Assembly: GCF_910591885.1 (NCBI RefSeq)
Contig: NW_025963597.1
Location: forward strand, 310,001 to 374,000
Source of the DNA: Bombus terrestris
Lineage: Eukaryota > Arthropoda > Insecta > Hymenoptera > Apidae
Reading direction: 5' to 3'
Length of the DNA stretch: 64,000 bases
Every line of letters begins with the position of its first letter. The first letter of the stretch is position 1. Below are positions 12,071-25,900 of this stretch, in pieces. Position numbers and translations under genes: made by a program. Below the pieces are notes generated by a model. That model saw only the letters and a list, made by a program, of their open reading frames with translations, searched no databases and was not told the DNA's origin.

Positions 12071-13920
12071 TCCCACGGTGTCCAACGATGTCCAACGGTG
12101 TCCAACGGTGTCCCACGTTGTCCCACGTTGTCCCACGTTGTCCCACGTTGTCCCACGTTGTCCAACGATGTCCAACGGTGTCCCACGTTGTCCCACGTTG
12201 TCCCACGTTGTCCCACGTTGTCCCACGTTGTCCCACGTTGTCCCACGTTGTCCCACGTTGTCCCACGTTGTCCCACGTTGTCCCACGGTGTCCAACGGTG
12301 TCCAACGATGTCCCACGTTGTCCCACGTTGTCCCACGTTGTCCCACGTTGTCCCACGATGTCCCACGTTGTCCCACGTTGTCCCACGTTGTCCCACGTTG
12401 TCCCACGTTGTCCCACCTTGTCCCACGTTGTCCGACGTTGTCCCACGTTGTCCCACGTTGTCCCACGTTGTCCCACGGTGTCCAACGATGTCCAACGATG
12501 TCCAACGGTGTCCAACGGTGTCCAACGGTGTCCCACGTTGTCCCACGTTGTCCCACGTTGTCCCACGTTGTCCCACGTTGTCCCACGATGTCCCACGTTG
12601 TCCCACGTTGTCCCACGTTGTCCCACGTTGTCCCACGTTGTCCAACGGTGTCCCACGTTGTCCCACGTTGTCCCACGTTGTCCCACGGTGTCCAACGATG
12701 TCCAACGGTGTCCAGCGATGTCCAACGGTGTCCCACGTTGTCCCACGTTTTCCCACGTTGTCCCACGTTGTCCCACGGTGTCCAACGATGTCCAACGATG
12801 TCCAACGGTGTCCCACGTTGTCCCACGTTGTTCCATGGTTTCCCACGTTGTCCCACGTTGTCCCACGTTGTCCCACGGTGTCCAACGATGTCCAACGGTG
12901 TCCAACGGTGTCCAACGGTGTCCAACGGTGTCCCACGTTGTCCCACGTTGTCCCACGTTGTCCCACGATGTCCCACGTTGTCCCACGTTGTCCCACGTTG
13001 TCCCACGTTGTCCCACGATGTCCCACGTTGTCCCACGTTGTCCCACGTTGTCCCACGTTGTCCCACGTTGTCCCACGTTGTCCCACGTTGTCCCACGTTG
13101 TCCCACGTTGTCCCACGTTGTCCCACGGTGTCCAACGATGTCCAACGGTGTCCAACGGTGTCCCACGTTGTCCCACGTTGTCCCACGTTGTCCCACGTTG
13201 TCCCACGTTGTCCAACGATGTCCAACGGTGTCCCACGTTGTCCCACGTTGTCCCACGTTGTCCCACGTTGTCCCACGTTGTCCCACGTTGTCCCACGTTG
13301 TCCCACGTTGTCCCACGTTGTCCCACGTTGTCCCACGTTGTCCCACGGTGTCCAACGGTGTCCAACGATGTCCCACGTTGTCCCACGTTGTCCCACGTTG
13401 TCCCACGTTGTCCCACGATGTCCCACGTTGTCCCACGTTGTCCCACGTTGTCCCACGTTGTCCCACGTTGTCCCACGTTGTCCCACGTTGTCCCACGTTG
13501 TCCCACGTTGTCCCACGTTGTCCCACGTTGTCCGACGTTGTCCCACGTTGTCCCACGTTGTCCCACGTTGTCCCACGGTGTCCAACGATGTCCAACGATG
13601 TCCAACGGTGTCCCACGTTGTCCCACGTTGTTCCATGGTTTCCCACGTTGTCCCACGTTGTCCCACGTTGTCCCACGGTGTCCAACGATGTCCAACGGTG
13701 TCCAACGGTGTCCAACGGTGTCCAACGGTGTCCCACGTTGTCCCACGTTGTCCCACGTTGTCCCACGATGTCCCACGTTGTCCCACGTTGTCCCACGTTG
13801 TCCCACGTTGTCCCACGTTGTCCCACGTTGTCCCACGTTGTCCCACGTTGTCCCACGTTGTCCCACGTTGTCCCACGTTGTCCCACGTTGTCCCACGTTG
13901 TCCCACGTTGTCCCACGTTG
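12071..13920 (+). repeat. 1.85-1.89-kb tandem duplication, copy 1
   Basis: The rare unit TCCCACCTTG at 12411 reappears at 14301, with TCCGACGTTG 12431/14321, TCCAGCGATG 12711/14601 and TTCCATGGTT 12831/14721 and 13631/15511. The offset drifts 1,850, 1,860, 1,890, then 1,880 by loss or gain of whole units. Confidence 0.8.
12681..12840 (+). repeat. 160-bp cassette, instance 9
   Basis: Same order; in the first copy of the 1.85-1.89-kb duplication. Confidence 0.9.
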
Positions 13921-15690
13921 TCCCACGGTGTCCAACGATGTCCAACGGTGTCCAACGGTGTCCCACGTTGTCCCACGTTGTCCCACGTTGTCCCACGTTG
14001 TCCCACGTTGTCCAACGATGTCCAACGGTGTCCCACGTTGTCCCACGTTGTCCCACGTTGTCCCACGTTGTCCCACGTTGTCCCACGTTGTCCCACGTTG
14101 TCCCACGTTGTCCCACGTTGTCCCACGTTGTCCCACGTTGTCCCACGGTGTCCAACGGTGTCCAACGATGTCCCACGTTGTCCCACGTTGTCCCACGTTG
14201 TCCCACGTTGTCCCACGATGTCCCACGTTGTCCCACGTTGTCCCACGTTGTCCCACGTTGTCCCACGTTGTCCCACGTTGTCCCACGTTGTCCCACGTTG
14301 TCCCACCTTGTCCCACGTTGTCCGACGTTGTCCCACGTTGTCCGACGTTGTCCCACGTTGTCCCACGGTGTCCAACGATGTCCAACGATGTCCAACGGTG
14401 TCCAACGGTGTCCAACGGTGTCCCACGTTGTCCCACGTTGTCCCACGTTGTCCCACGTTGTCCCACGTTGTCCCACGATGTCCCACGTTGTCCCACGTTG
14501 TCCCACGTTGTCCCACGTTGTCCCACGTTGTCCAACGGTGTCCCACGTTGTCCCACGTTGTCCCACGTTGTCCCACGGTGTCCAACGATGTCCAACGGTG
14601 TCCAGCGATGTCCAACGGTGTCCCACGTTGTCCCACGTTTTCCCACGTTGTCCCACGTTGTCCCACGGTGTCCAACGATGTCCAACGATGTCCAACGGTG
14701 TCCCACGTTGTCCCACGTTGTTCCATGGTTTCCCACGTTGTCCCACGTTGTCCCACGTTGTCCCACGGTGTCCAACGATGTCCAACGGTGTCCAACGGTG
14801 TCCAACGGTGTCCAACGGTGTCCCACGTTGTCCCACGTTGTCCCACGTTGTCCCACGATGTCCCACGTTGTCCCACGTTGTCCCACGTTGTCCCACGTTG
14901 TCCCACGATGTCCCACGTTGTCCCACGTTGTCCCACGTTGTCCCACGTTGTCCCACGTTGTCCCACGTTGTCCCACGTTGTCCCACGTTGTCCCACGTTG
15001 TCCCACGTTGTCCCACGGTGTCCAACGATGTCCAACGGTGTCCAACGGTGTCCCACGTTGTCCCACGTTGTCCCACGTTGTCCCACGTTGTCCCACGTTG
15101 TCCAACGATGTCCAACGGTGTCCCACGTTGTCCCACGTTGTCCCACGTTGTCCCACGTTGTCCCACGTTGTCCCACGTTGTCCCACGTTGTCCCACGTTG
15201 TCCCACGTTGTCCCACGTTGTCCCACGTTGTCCCACGGTGTCCAACGGTGTCCAACGATGTCCCACGTTGTCCCACGTTGTCCCACGTTGTCCCACGTTG
15301 TCCCACGATGTCCCACGTTGTCCCACGTTGTCCCACGTTGTCCCACGTTGTCCCACGTTGTCCCACGTTGTCCCACGTTGTCCCACGTTGTCCCACGTTG
15401 TCCCACGTTGTCCGACGCTGTCCCACGTTGTCCCACGTTGTCCCACGTTGTCCCACGGTGTCCAACGATGTCCAACGATGTCCAACGGTGTCCCACGTTG
15501 TCCCACGTTGTTCCATGGTTTCCCACGTTGTCCCACGTTGTCCCACGTTGTCCCACGGTGTCCAACGATGTCCCACGGTGTCCAACGGTGTCCAACGGTG
15601 TCCAACGGTGTCCCACGTTGTCCCACGTTGTCCCACGTTGTCCCACGTTGTCCCACGTTGTCCCACGATGTCCCACGTTGTCCCACGTTG
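13921..15690 (+). repeat. 1.85-1.89-kb tandem duplication, copy 2
   Basis: Second copy with private changes: an extra TCCGACGTTG at 14341 and TCCGACGCTG at 15411 where copy 1 has TCCGACGTTG at 13531. The right edge is approximate, near where TCCCACGATG begins to recur every 40/50 bases (15,661 onward). Confidence 0.8.
14571..14730 (+). repeat. 160-bp cassette, instance 10
   Basis: Same order; the partner of instance 9, 1,890 bases downstream. Confidence 0.9.
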
Positions 15691-15840
15691 TCCCACGTTG
15701 TCCCACGATGTCCCACGTTGTCCCACGTTGTCCCACGTTGTCCCACGTTGTCCCACGATGTCCCACGTTGTCCCACGTTGTCCCACGTTGTCCCACGATG
15801 TCCCACGTTGTCCCACGTTGTCCCACGTTGTCCCACGTTG

Positions 15841-16430
15841 TCCCACGATGTCCCACGTTGTCCCACGTTGTCCCACGTTGTCCCACGTTGTCCCACGGTG
15901 TCCAACGATGTCCAACGGTGTCCAACGGTGTCCCACGGTGTCCAACGGTGTCCCACGTTGTCCCACGTTGTCCCACGTTGTCCCACGTTGTCCCACGTTG
16001 TCCCACGATGTCCCACGTCGTCCCACGTTGTCCGACGTTGTCCCACGTTGTCCCACGTTGTCCCACGTTGTCCCACGGTGTCCAACGATGTCCAACGATG
16101 TCCAACGGTGTCCCACGTTGTCCCACGTTGTTCCATGGTTTCCCACGTTGTCCCACGTTGTCCCACGTTGTCCCACGGTGTCCAACGATGTCCAACGGTG
16201 TCCAACGGTGTCCAACGGTGTCCAACGGTGTCCCACGTTGTCCCACTTTGTCCCACGTTGTCCCACGTTGTCCCACGTTGTCCCACGATGTCCCGCGTTG
16301 TCCCACGTTGTCCCACGTTGTCCCACGATGTCCCACGTTGTCCCACGTTGTCCCACGTTGTCCCACGTTGTCCCACGATGTCCCACGTTGTCCCACGTTG
16401 TCCCACGTTGTCCCACGTTGTCCCACGGTG
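15841..16430 (+). repeat. 1,160-bp-spaced direct repeat, copy 1
   Basis: TTCCATGGTT 16131, TCCCACTTTG 16241 and TCCCGCGTTG 16291 match 17291, 17401 and 17451. The unit TCCCACGTCG at 16011 is private to this copy. Confidence 0.75.
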
Positions 16431-17000
16431 TCCAACGATGTCCAACGGTGTCCAACGGTGTCCCACGGTGTCCAACGGTGTCCCACGTTGTCCCACGTTG
16501 TCCCACGTTGTCCCACGTTGTCCCACGTTGTCCCACGATGTCCCACGTTGTCCCACGTTGTCCCACGTTGTCCCACGTTGTCCCACGTTGTCCCACGTTG
16601 TCCCACGGTGTCCAACGATGTCCAACGGTGTCCAACGGTGTCCCACGGTGTCCAACGGTGTCCCACGTTGTCCCACGTTGTCCCACGTTGTCCCACGTTG
16701 TCCCACGGTGTCCAACGATGTCCAACGGTGTCCAACGGTGTCCCACGGTGTCCAACGGTGTCCCACGTTGTCCCACGTTGTCCCACGTTGTCCCACGTTG
16801 TCCCACGGTGTCCAACGATGTCCAACGGTGTCCAACGGTGTCCAACGGTGTCCAACGATGTCCAACGATGTCCCACGTTGTCCCACGTTGTCCCACGATG
16901 TCCCACGTTGTCCCACGTTGTCCAACGGTGTCCAACGGTGTCCAACGGTGTCCAACGATGTCCAACGTTGTCCCACGTTGTCCCACGTTGTCCCACGTTG

Positions 17001-17590
17001 TCCCACGATGTCCCACGTTGTCCCACGTTGTCCCACGTTGTCCCACGTTGTCCCACGGTGTCCAACGATGTCCAACGGTGTCCAACGGTGTCCCACGGTG
17101 TCCAACGGTGTCCCACGTTGTCCCACGTTGTCCCACGTTGTCCCACGTTGTCCCACGTTGTCCCACGATGTCCCACGTTGTCCCACGTTGTCCGACGTTG
17201 TCCCACGTTGTCCCACGTTGTCCCACGTTGTCCCACGGTGTCCAACGATGTCCAACGATGTCCAACGGTGTCCCACGTTGTCCCACGTTGTTCCATGGTT
17301 TCCCACGTTGTCCCACGTTGTCCCACGTTGTCCCACGGTGTCCAACGATGTCCAACGGTGTCCAACGGTGTCCAACGGTGTCCAACGGTGTCCCACGTTG
17401 TCCCACTTTGTCCCACGTTGTCCCACGTTGTCCCACGTTGTCCCACGATGTCCCGCGTTGTCCCACGTTGTCCCACGTTGTCCCACGATGTCCCACGTTG
17501 TCCCACGTTGTCCCACGTTGTCCCACGTTGTCCCACGATGTCCCACGTTGTCCCACGTTGTCCAACGGTGTCCAACGGTGTCCAACGGTG
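17001..17590 (+). repeat. 1,160-bp-spaced direct repeat, copy 2
   Basis: Partner of 15,841-16,430. Between the copies (16,431-17,000) lie short variant clusters, including a rare palindromic TCCAACGTTG at 16961. Confidence 0.75.
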
Positions 17591-17640
17591 TCCAACGATG
17601 TCCAACGATGTCCAACGGTGTCCCACGTTGTCCCACGTTG

Positions 17641-18540
17641 TTCCATGGTTTCCCACGTTGTCCCACGTTGTCCCACGTTGTCCCACGGTGTCCAACGATG
17701 TCCAACGGTGTCCAACGGTGTCCCACGGTGTCCAACGGTGTCCCACGTTGTCCCACGTTGTCCCACGTTGTCCCACGTTGTCCCACGTTGTCCCACGATG
17801 TCCCACGTTGTCCCACGTTGTCCGACGTTGTCCCACGTTGTCCCACGTTGTCCCACGTTGTCCCACGGTGTCCAACGATGTCCAACGATGTCCAACGATG
17901 TCCCACGTTGTCCCACGTTGTTCCATGGTTTCCCACGTTGTCCCACGTTGTCCCACGTTGTCCCACGTTGTCCAACGATGTCCAACGGTGTCCCACGTTG
18001 TCCCACGTTGTCCCACGTTGTCCCACGTTGTCCCACGTTGTCCCACGTTGTCCCACGTTGTCCCACGTTGTCCCACGTTGTCCCACGTTGTCCCACGTTG
18101 TCCCACGTTGTCCCACGTTGTCCCACGTTGTCCCACGGTGTCCAACGGTGTCCAACGATGTCCCACGTTGTCCCACGTTGTCCCACGTTGTCCCACGTTG
18201 TCCCACGATGTCCCACGTAGTCCCACGTTGTCCCACGTTGTCCCACGTTGTCCCACGTTGTCCCACGTTGTCCCACGTTGTCCCACGTTGTCCCACGTTG
18301 TCCCACGTTGTCCCACGGTGTCCAACGATGTCCAACGGTGTCCAGCGATGTCCAACGGTGTCCCACGTTGTCCCACGTTTTCCCACGTTGTCCCACGTTG
18401 TCCCACGGTGTCCAACGATGTCCAACGATGTCCAACGGTGTCCCACGTTGTCCCACGTTGTTCCATGGTTTCCCACGTTGTCCCACGTTGTCCCACGTTG
18501 TCCCACGGTGTCCAACGATGTCCAACGGTGTCCAACGGTG
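17641..18540 (+). repeat. TAG-bearing higher-order block
   Basis: TTCCATGGTT at 17641 and 17921, TCCCACGTAG at 18211, then a 160-bp cassette ending at 18470. The same succession, with spacing equal to within two monomers, occurs at 1,501-2,320, 3,211-4,020 and 48,651-49,460. Confidence 0.8.
18311..18470 (+). repeat. 160-bp cassette, instance 11
   Basis: Same order; 130 bases lie between the TCCCACGTAG unit at 18211 and TCCAGCGATG at 18341, as at 2 kb, 3.8 kb and 49 kb. No further intact cassette is seen until 44.9 kb. Confidence 0.9.
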
Positions 18541-21500
18541 TCCAACGGTGTCCCACGTTGTCCCACGTTGTCCCACGTTGTCCCACGATGTCCCACGTTG
18601 TCCCACGTTGTCCCACGTTGTCCCACGTTGTCCCACGATGTCCCACGTTGTCCCACGTTGTCCCACGTTGTCCCACGTTGTCCCACGTTGTCCCACGTTG
18701 TCCCACGTTGTCCCACGTTGTCCCACGGTGTCCAACGATGTCCAACGGTGTCCAACGGTGTCCCACGTTGTCCCACGTTGTCCCACGTTGTCCCACGTTG
18801 TCCCACGTTGTCCCACGTTGTCCAACGATGTCCAACGGTGTCCCACGTTGTCCCACGTTGTCCCACGTTGTCCCACGTTGTCCCACGTTGTCCCACGTTG
18901 TCCCACGTTGTCCCACGTTGTCCCACGTTGTCCCACGTTGTCCCACGTTGTCCCACGTTGTCCCACGTTGTCCCACGGTGTCCAACGGTGTCCAACGATG
19001 TCCCACGTTGTCCCACGTTGTCCCACGTTGTCCCACGTTGTCCCACGTTGTCCCACGTTGTCCCACGTTGTCCGACGTTGTCCCACGTTGTCCCACGTTG
19101 TCCCACGTTGTCCCACGGTGTCCAACGATGTCCAACGATGTCCAACGGTGTCCCACGTTGTCCCACGTTGTCCCACGTTGTCCCACGTTGTCCCACGTTG
19201 TCCCACGTTGTCCCACGGTGTCCAACGATGTCCAACGATGTCCAACGGTGTCCCACGTTGTCCCACGTTGTTCCATGGTTTCCCACGTTGTCCCACGTTG
19301 TCCCACGTTGTCCCACGGTGTCCAACGATGTCCAACGGTGTCCAACGGTGTCCAACGGTGTCCAACGGTGTCCCACGTTGTCCCACGTTGTCCCACGTTG
19401 TCCCACGTTGTCCCACGTTGTCCCACGATGTCCCACGTTGTCCCACGTTGTCCCACGATGTCCCACGTTGTCCCACGTTGTCCCACGTTGTCCCACGTTG
19501 TCCCACGATGTCCCACGTTGTCCCACGTTGTCCCACGTTGTCCCACGATGTCCCACGTTGTCCCACGTTGTCCCACGTTGTCCCACGTTGTCCCACGATG
19601 TCCCACGTTGTCCCACGTTGTCCCACGTTGTCCCACGTTGTCCCACGGTGTCCAACGATGTCCAACGGTGTCCAACGGTGTCCCACGGTGTCCAACGGTG
19701 TCCCACGTTGTCCCACGTTGTCCCACGTTGTCCCACGTTTTCCCACGTTGTCCCACGATGTCCCACGTTGTCCCACGTTGTCCGACGTTGTCCCACGTTG
19801 TCCCACGTTGTCCCACGTTGTCCCACGGTGTCCAACGATGTCCAACGATGTCCAACGGTGTCCCACGTTGTCCCACGTTGTTCCATGGTTTCCCACGTTG
19901 TCCCACGTTGTCCCACGTTGTCCCACGGTGTCCAACGATGTCCAACGGTGTCCAACGGTGTCCAACGGTGTCCAACGGTGTCCCACGTTGTCCCACTTTG
20001 TCCCACGTTGTCCCACGTTGTCCCACGTTGTCCCACGATGTCCCACGTTGTCCCACGTTGTCCCACGTTGTCCCACGATGTCCCACGTTGTCCCACGTTG
20101 TCCCACGTTGTCCCACGTTGTCCCACGATGTCCCACGTTGTCCCACGTTGTCCCACGTTGTCCCACGTTGTCCCACGGTGTCCAACGATGTCCAACGGTG
20201 TCCCACGTTGTCCCACGTTGTCCCACGTTGTCCCACGTTGTCCCACGTTGTCCCACGTTGTCCCACGTTGTCCCACGTTGTCCCACGATGTCCCACGTTG
20301 TCCCACGTTGTCCCACGTTGTCCCACGTTGTCCCACGGTGTCCAACGATGTCCAACGGTGTCCAACGGTGTCCAACGGTGTCCCACGTTGTCCCACGTTG
20401 TCCCACGATGTCCCACGTTGTCCCACGTTGTCCCACGATGTCCCACGTTGTCCAACGATGTCCAACGATGTCCAACGGTGTCCCACGTTGTCCCACGTTG
20501 TTCCATGGTTTCCCACGTTGTCCCACGTTGTCCCACGTTGTCCCACGTTGTCCCACGATGTCCCACGTTGTCCCACGTTGTCCCACGTTGTCCCACGATG
20601 TCCCACGTTGTCCCACGTTGTCCCACGTTGTCCCACGTTGTCCCACGATGTCCCACGTTGTCCCACGTTGTCCCACGTTGTCCCACGATGTCCCACGTTG
20701 TCCCACGTTGTCCAACGGTGTCCCAAGTTGTCCCACGTTGTCCCACGTTGTCCCACGGTGTCCAACGATGTCCAACGGTGTCCCACGTTGTCCCACGGTG
20801 TCCAGCGATGTCCAACGGTGTCCCACGTTGTCCAACGGTGTCCCACGTTGTCCCACGTTGTCCCACGTTGTCCCACGTTGTCCTACGTTGTCCCACGTTG
20901 TCCCACGTTGTCCCACGTTGTCCCACGTTGTCCCACGTTGTCCCACGGTGTCCAACGATGTCCAGCGGTGTCCAACGGTGTCCCACGGTGTCCAACGGTG
21001 TCCCACGTTGTCCCACGTTGTCCCACGTTGTCCCACGTTGTCCCACGTTGTCCCACGTTGTCCCACGTTGTCCCACGATGTCCCACGTTGTACCACGTTG
21101 TCCCACGTTGTCCCACGTTGTCCCACGTTGTCCCACGTTGTCCCACGTTGTCCCACGTTGTCCCACGTTGTCCCACGTTGTCCCACGGTGTCCAACGATG
21201 TCCAACGGTGTCCAACGGTGTCCCACGTTGTCCCACGTTGTCCCACGTTGTCCCACGTTGTCCCACGTTGTCCAACGATGTCCAACGGTGTCCCACGTTG
21301 TCCCACGTTGTCCCACGTTGTCCCACGTTGTCCCACGTTGTCCCACGTTGTCCCACGTTGTCCCACGGTGTCCAACGGTGTCCAACGATGTCCCACGTTG
21401 TCCCACGTTGTCCCACGTTGTCCCACGTTGTCCCACGATGTCCCACGTTGTCCCACGTTGTCCCACGTTGTCCCACGTTGTCCCACGTTGTCCCACGTTG

Positions 21501-22970
21501 TCCCACGTTGTCCCACGTTGTCCCACGTTGTCCCACGTTGTCCGACGTTGTCCCACGTTGTCCCACGTTGTCCCACGGTGTCCAACGATGTCCAACGGTG
21601 TCCCACGTTGTCCCACGTTGTCCCACGTTGTCCCACGATGTCCCACGTTGTCCCACGTTGTCCCACGGTGTCCAACGATGTCCAACGGTGTCCCACGTTG
21701 TCCAACGGTGTCCCACGTTGTCCCACGTTGTCCCACGTTGTCCCACGTTGTCCCACGTTGTCCCACGTTGTTCCACGTTGTCCCACGTTGTCCCACGATG
21801 TCCCACGTTGTCCCACGTTGTCCCACGGTGTCCAACGATGTCCAACGGTGTCCAACGGTGTCCAACGGTGTCCAACGGTGTCCCAAGTTGTCCCACGTTG
21901 TCCCACGTTGTCCCACGGTGTCCAACGATGTCCAACGGTGTCCCACGTTGTCCCACGGTGTCCAACGATGTCCAACGGTGTCCCACGTTGTCCAACGGTG
22001 TCCCACGTTGTCCCACGTTGTCCCACGTTGTCCCACGTTGTCCCACGTTGTCCCACGTTGTCCCACGTTGTCCCACGTTGTCCCACGTTGTCCCACGTTG
22101 TCCCACGTTGTCACACGGTGTCCAACGATGTCCAACGGTGTCCAACGGTGTCCAACGGTGTCCCACGTTGTCCCACGTTGTCCCACGATGTCCCACGTTG
22201 TCCCACGTTGTCCCACGATGTCCCACGTTGTCCCACGTTGTCCCACGTTGTCCCACGATGTCCCACGTTGTCCCACGTTGTCCCACGTTGTCCCACGTTG
22301 TCCCACGATGTCCCACGTTGTCCCACGTTGTCCCACGTTGTCCCACGATGTCCCACGTTGTCCCACGTTGTCCCACGTTGTCCCACGTTGTCCCACGTTG
22401 TCCCACGGTGTCCAACGATGTCCAACGGTGTCCAACGGTGTCCAACGGTGTCCAACGGTGTCCCAAGTTGTCCCACGTTGTCCCACGTTGTCCCACGGTG
22501 TCCAACGATGTCCAACGGTGTCCCACGTTGTCCCACGGTGTCCAACGATGTCCAACGGTGTCCCACGTTGTCCAACGGTGTCCCACGTTGTCCCACGTTG
22601 TCCCACGTTGTCCCACGTTGTCCCACGTTGTCCCACGTTGTCCCACGTTGTCCCACGTTGTCCCACGTTGTCCCACGTTGTCCCACGGTGTCCAACGATG
22701 TCCAACGGTGTCCAACGGTGTCCCACGGTGTCCAACGGTATCCCACGTTGTCCCACGTTGTCCCACGTTGTCCCACGTTGTCCCACGTTGTCCCACGTTG
22801 TCCCACGTTGTCCCACGATGTCCCACGTTGTCCCACGTTGTCCCACGTTGTCCCACGTTGTCCCACGTTGTCCCACGTTGTCCCACGTTGTCCCACGTTG
22901 TCCCACGTTGTCCCACGTTGTCCCACGGTGTCCAACGATGTCCAACGGTGTCCAACGGTGTCCCACGTTG
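18541..22970 (+). repeat. Mixed satellite segment
   Basis: No gene. TTCCATGGTT is at 19271, 19881 and 20501 and then absent until 23381. TCCTACGTTG first appears at 20881. Units TCCAGCGGTG (20961), TACCACGTTG (21091), TCACACGGTG (22111) and TCCAACGGTA (22731) are private. A stretch with TCCCAAGTTG at about 21,881 is repeated about 580 bases later (22,461). Confidence 0.75.
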
Positions 22971-25900
22971 TCCCACGTTGTCCCACGTTGTCCCACGTTG
23001 TCCCACGTTGTCCAACGATGTCCAACGGTGTCCCACGTTGTCCCACGTTGTCCCACGTTGTCCCACGTTGTCCCACGTTGTCCCACGTTGTCCCACGTTG
23101 TCCCACGGTGTCCAACGGTGTCCAACGATGTCCCACGTTGTCCCACGTTGTCCCACGTTGTCCCACGTTGTCCCACGATGTCCCACGTTGTCCCACGTTG
23201 TCCCACGTTGTCCCACGTTGTCCCACGTTGTCCCACGTTGTCCCACGTTGTCCCACGTTGTCCCACGTTGTCCCACGTTGTCCGACGTTGTCCCACGTTG
23301 TCCCACGTTGTCCCACGTTGTCCCACGGTGTCCAACGATGTCCAACGATGTCCAACGGTGTCCCACGTTGTCCCACGTTGTTCCATGGTTTCCCACGTTG
23401 TCCCACGTTGTCCCACGTTGTCCCACGGTGTCCAACGATGTCCAACGGTGTCCAACGGTGTCCAACGGTGTCCAACGGTGTCCCACGTTGTCCCACGTTT
23501 TCCCACGTTGTCCCACGTTGTCCCACGTTGTCCCACGATGTCCCACGTTGTCCCACGTTGTCCCACGTTGTCCCACGATGTCCCACGTTGTCCCACGTTG
23601 TCCCACGTTGTCCCACGTTGTCCCACGATGTCCCACGTTGTCCCACGTTGTCCCACGTTGTCCCACGTTGTTCCACGTTGTCCCACGTTGTCCCACGATG
23701 TCCCACGTTGTCCCACGTTGTCCCACGTTGTCCCACGTTGTCCCAAGTTGTCCCACGTTGTCCCACGTTGTCCCACGTTGTCCCACGTGGTCCCACGTTG
23801 TCCCACGTTGTCCCACGGTGTCCAACGATGTCCAACGGTGTCCCACGTTGTCCAACGGTGTCCCACGTTGTCCCACGTTGTCCCACGTTGTCCCACGTTG
23901 TCCCACGTTGTCCCACGTTGTCCCACGTTGTCCAACGATGTCCAACGGTGTCCCACGTTGTCCCACGTTGTTCCATGGTTTCCCACGTTGTCCCACGATG
24001 TCCCACGTTGTCCCACGTTGTCCCACGTTGTCCCACGTTGTCCCACGTTGTCCCACGTTGTCCCACGTTGTCCCACGGTGTCCAACGGTGTCCAACGATG
24101 TCCCACGTTGTCCCACGTTGTCCCACGTTGTCCCACGATGTCCCACGTTGTCCCACGTTGTCCCACGTTGTCCCACGTTGTCCCACGTTGTCCCACGTTG
24201 TCCCACGTTGTCCCACGTTGTCCCACGTTGTCCCACGTTGTCCCACGGTGTCCAACGATGTCCCACGATGTCCAACGGTGTCCCACGTTGTCCCACGTTG
24301 TTCCATGGTTTCCCACGTTGTCCCACGTTGTCCCACGTTGTCCCACGGTGTCCAACGATGTCCAACGGTGTCCAACGGTGTCCAACGGTGTCCAACGGTG
24401 TCCAACGGTGTCCCACGTTGTCCCACTTTGTCCCACGTTGTCCCACGTTGTCCCACGTTGTCCCACGATGTCCCGCGTTGTCCCACGTTGTCCCACGTTG
24501 TCCCACGATGTCCCACGTTGTCCCACGTTGTCCCACGTTGTCCCACGTTGTCCCACGATGTCCCACGTTGTCCCACGTTGTCCCACGTTGTCCCACGTTG
24601 TCCCACGGTGTCCAACGATGTCCAACGGTGTCCAACGGTGTCCCACGTTGTCCCACGATGTCCCACGTTGTCCCACGTTGTCCCACGTTGTCCCACGTTG
24701 TCCCACGTTGTCCCACGTTGTCCCACGTTGTCCCACGTTGTCCCACGTTGTCCCACGTTGTCCCACGTTGTCCCACGTTGTCCGACGTTGTCCCACGTTG
24801 TCCCACGTTGTCCCACGTTGTCCCACGGTGTCCAACGATGTCCCACGATGTCCAACGGTGTCCCACGTTGTCCCACGTTGTTCCATGGTTTCCCACGTTG
24901 TCCCACGTTGTCCCACGTTGTCCCACGGTGTCCAACGATGTCCAACGGTGTCCAACGGTGTCCAACGGTGTCCAACGGTGTCCCACGTTGTCCCACGTTG
25001 TCCCACGTTGTCCCACGTTGTCCCACGTTGTCCCACGATGTCCCACGTTGTCCCACGTTGTCCCACGTTGTCCCACGATGTCCCACGTTGTCCCACGTTG
25101 TCCCACGTTGTCCCACGTTGTCCCACGATGTCCCACGTTGTCCCACGTTGTCCCACGTTGTCCCACGATGTCCCACGTTGTCCCACGTTGTCCCACGTTG
25201 TCCCACGTTGTCCCACGATGTCCCACGTTGTCCCACGTTGTCCCACGTTGTCCCACGTTGTCCCACGGTGTCCAACGATGTCCAACGGTGTCCAACGGTG
25301 TCCCACGTTGTCCCACGTTGTCCCACGTTGTCCCACGATGTCCCACGTTGTCCCACGTTGTCCCACGTTGTCCCACGTTGTCCCACGTTGTCCCACGTTG
25401 TCCCACGTTGTCCCACGTTGTCCCACGTTGTCCCACGTTGTCCCACGTTGTCCCACGTTGTCCCACGGTGTCCAACGATGTCCAACGGTGTCCAACGGTG
25501 TCCAACGGTGTCCCACGTTGTCCCACGTTGTCCCACGTTGTCCCACGTTGTCCCACGGTGTCCAACGATGTCCAACGGTGTCCCACGTTGTCCCACGTTG
25601 TCCTACGTTGTCCCACGATGTCCCACGTTGTCCCACGTTGTCCCACGTTGTCCCACGTTGTCCCACGTTGTCCCACGGTGTCCAACGATGTCCAACGGTG
25701 TCCAACGGTGTCCAACGGTGTCCAACGGTGTCCCAAGTTGTCCCACGTTGTCCCACGTTGTCCCACGGTGTCCAACGATGTCCAACGGTGTCCCACGTTG
25801 TCCCACGGTGTCCAACGATGTCCCACGTTGTCCCACGTTGTCCCACGATGTCCCACGTTGTCCAACGATGTCCAACGGTGTCCCACGTTGTCCCACGGTG

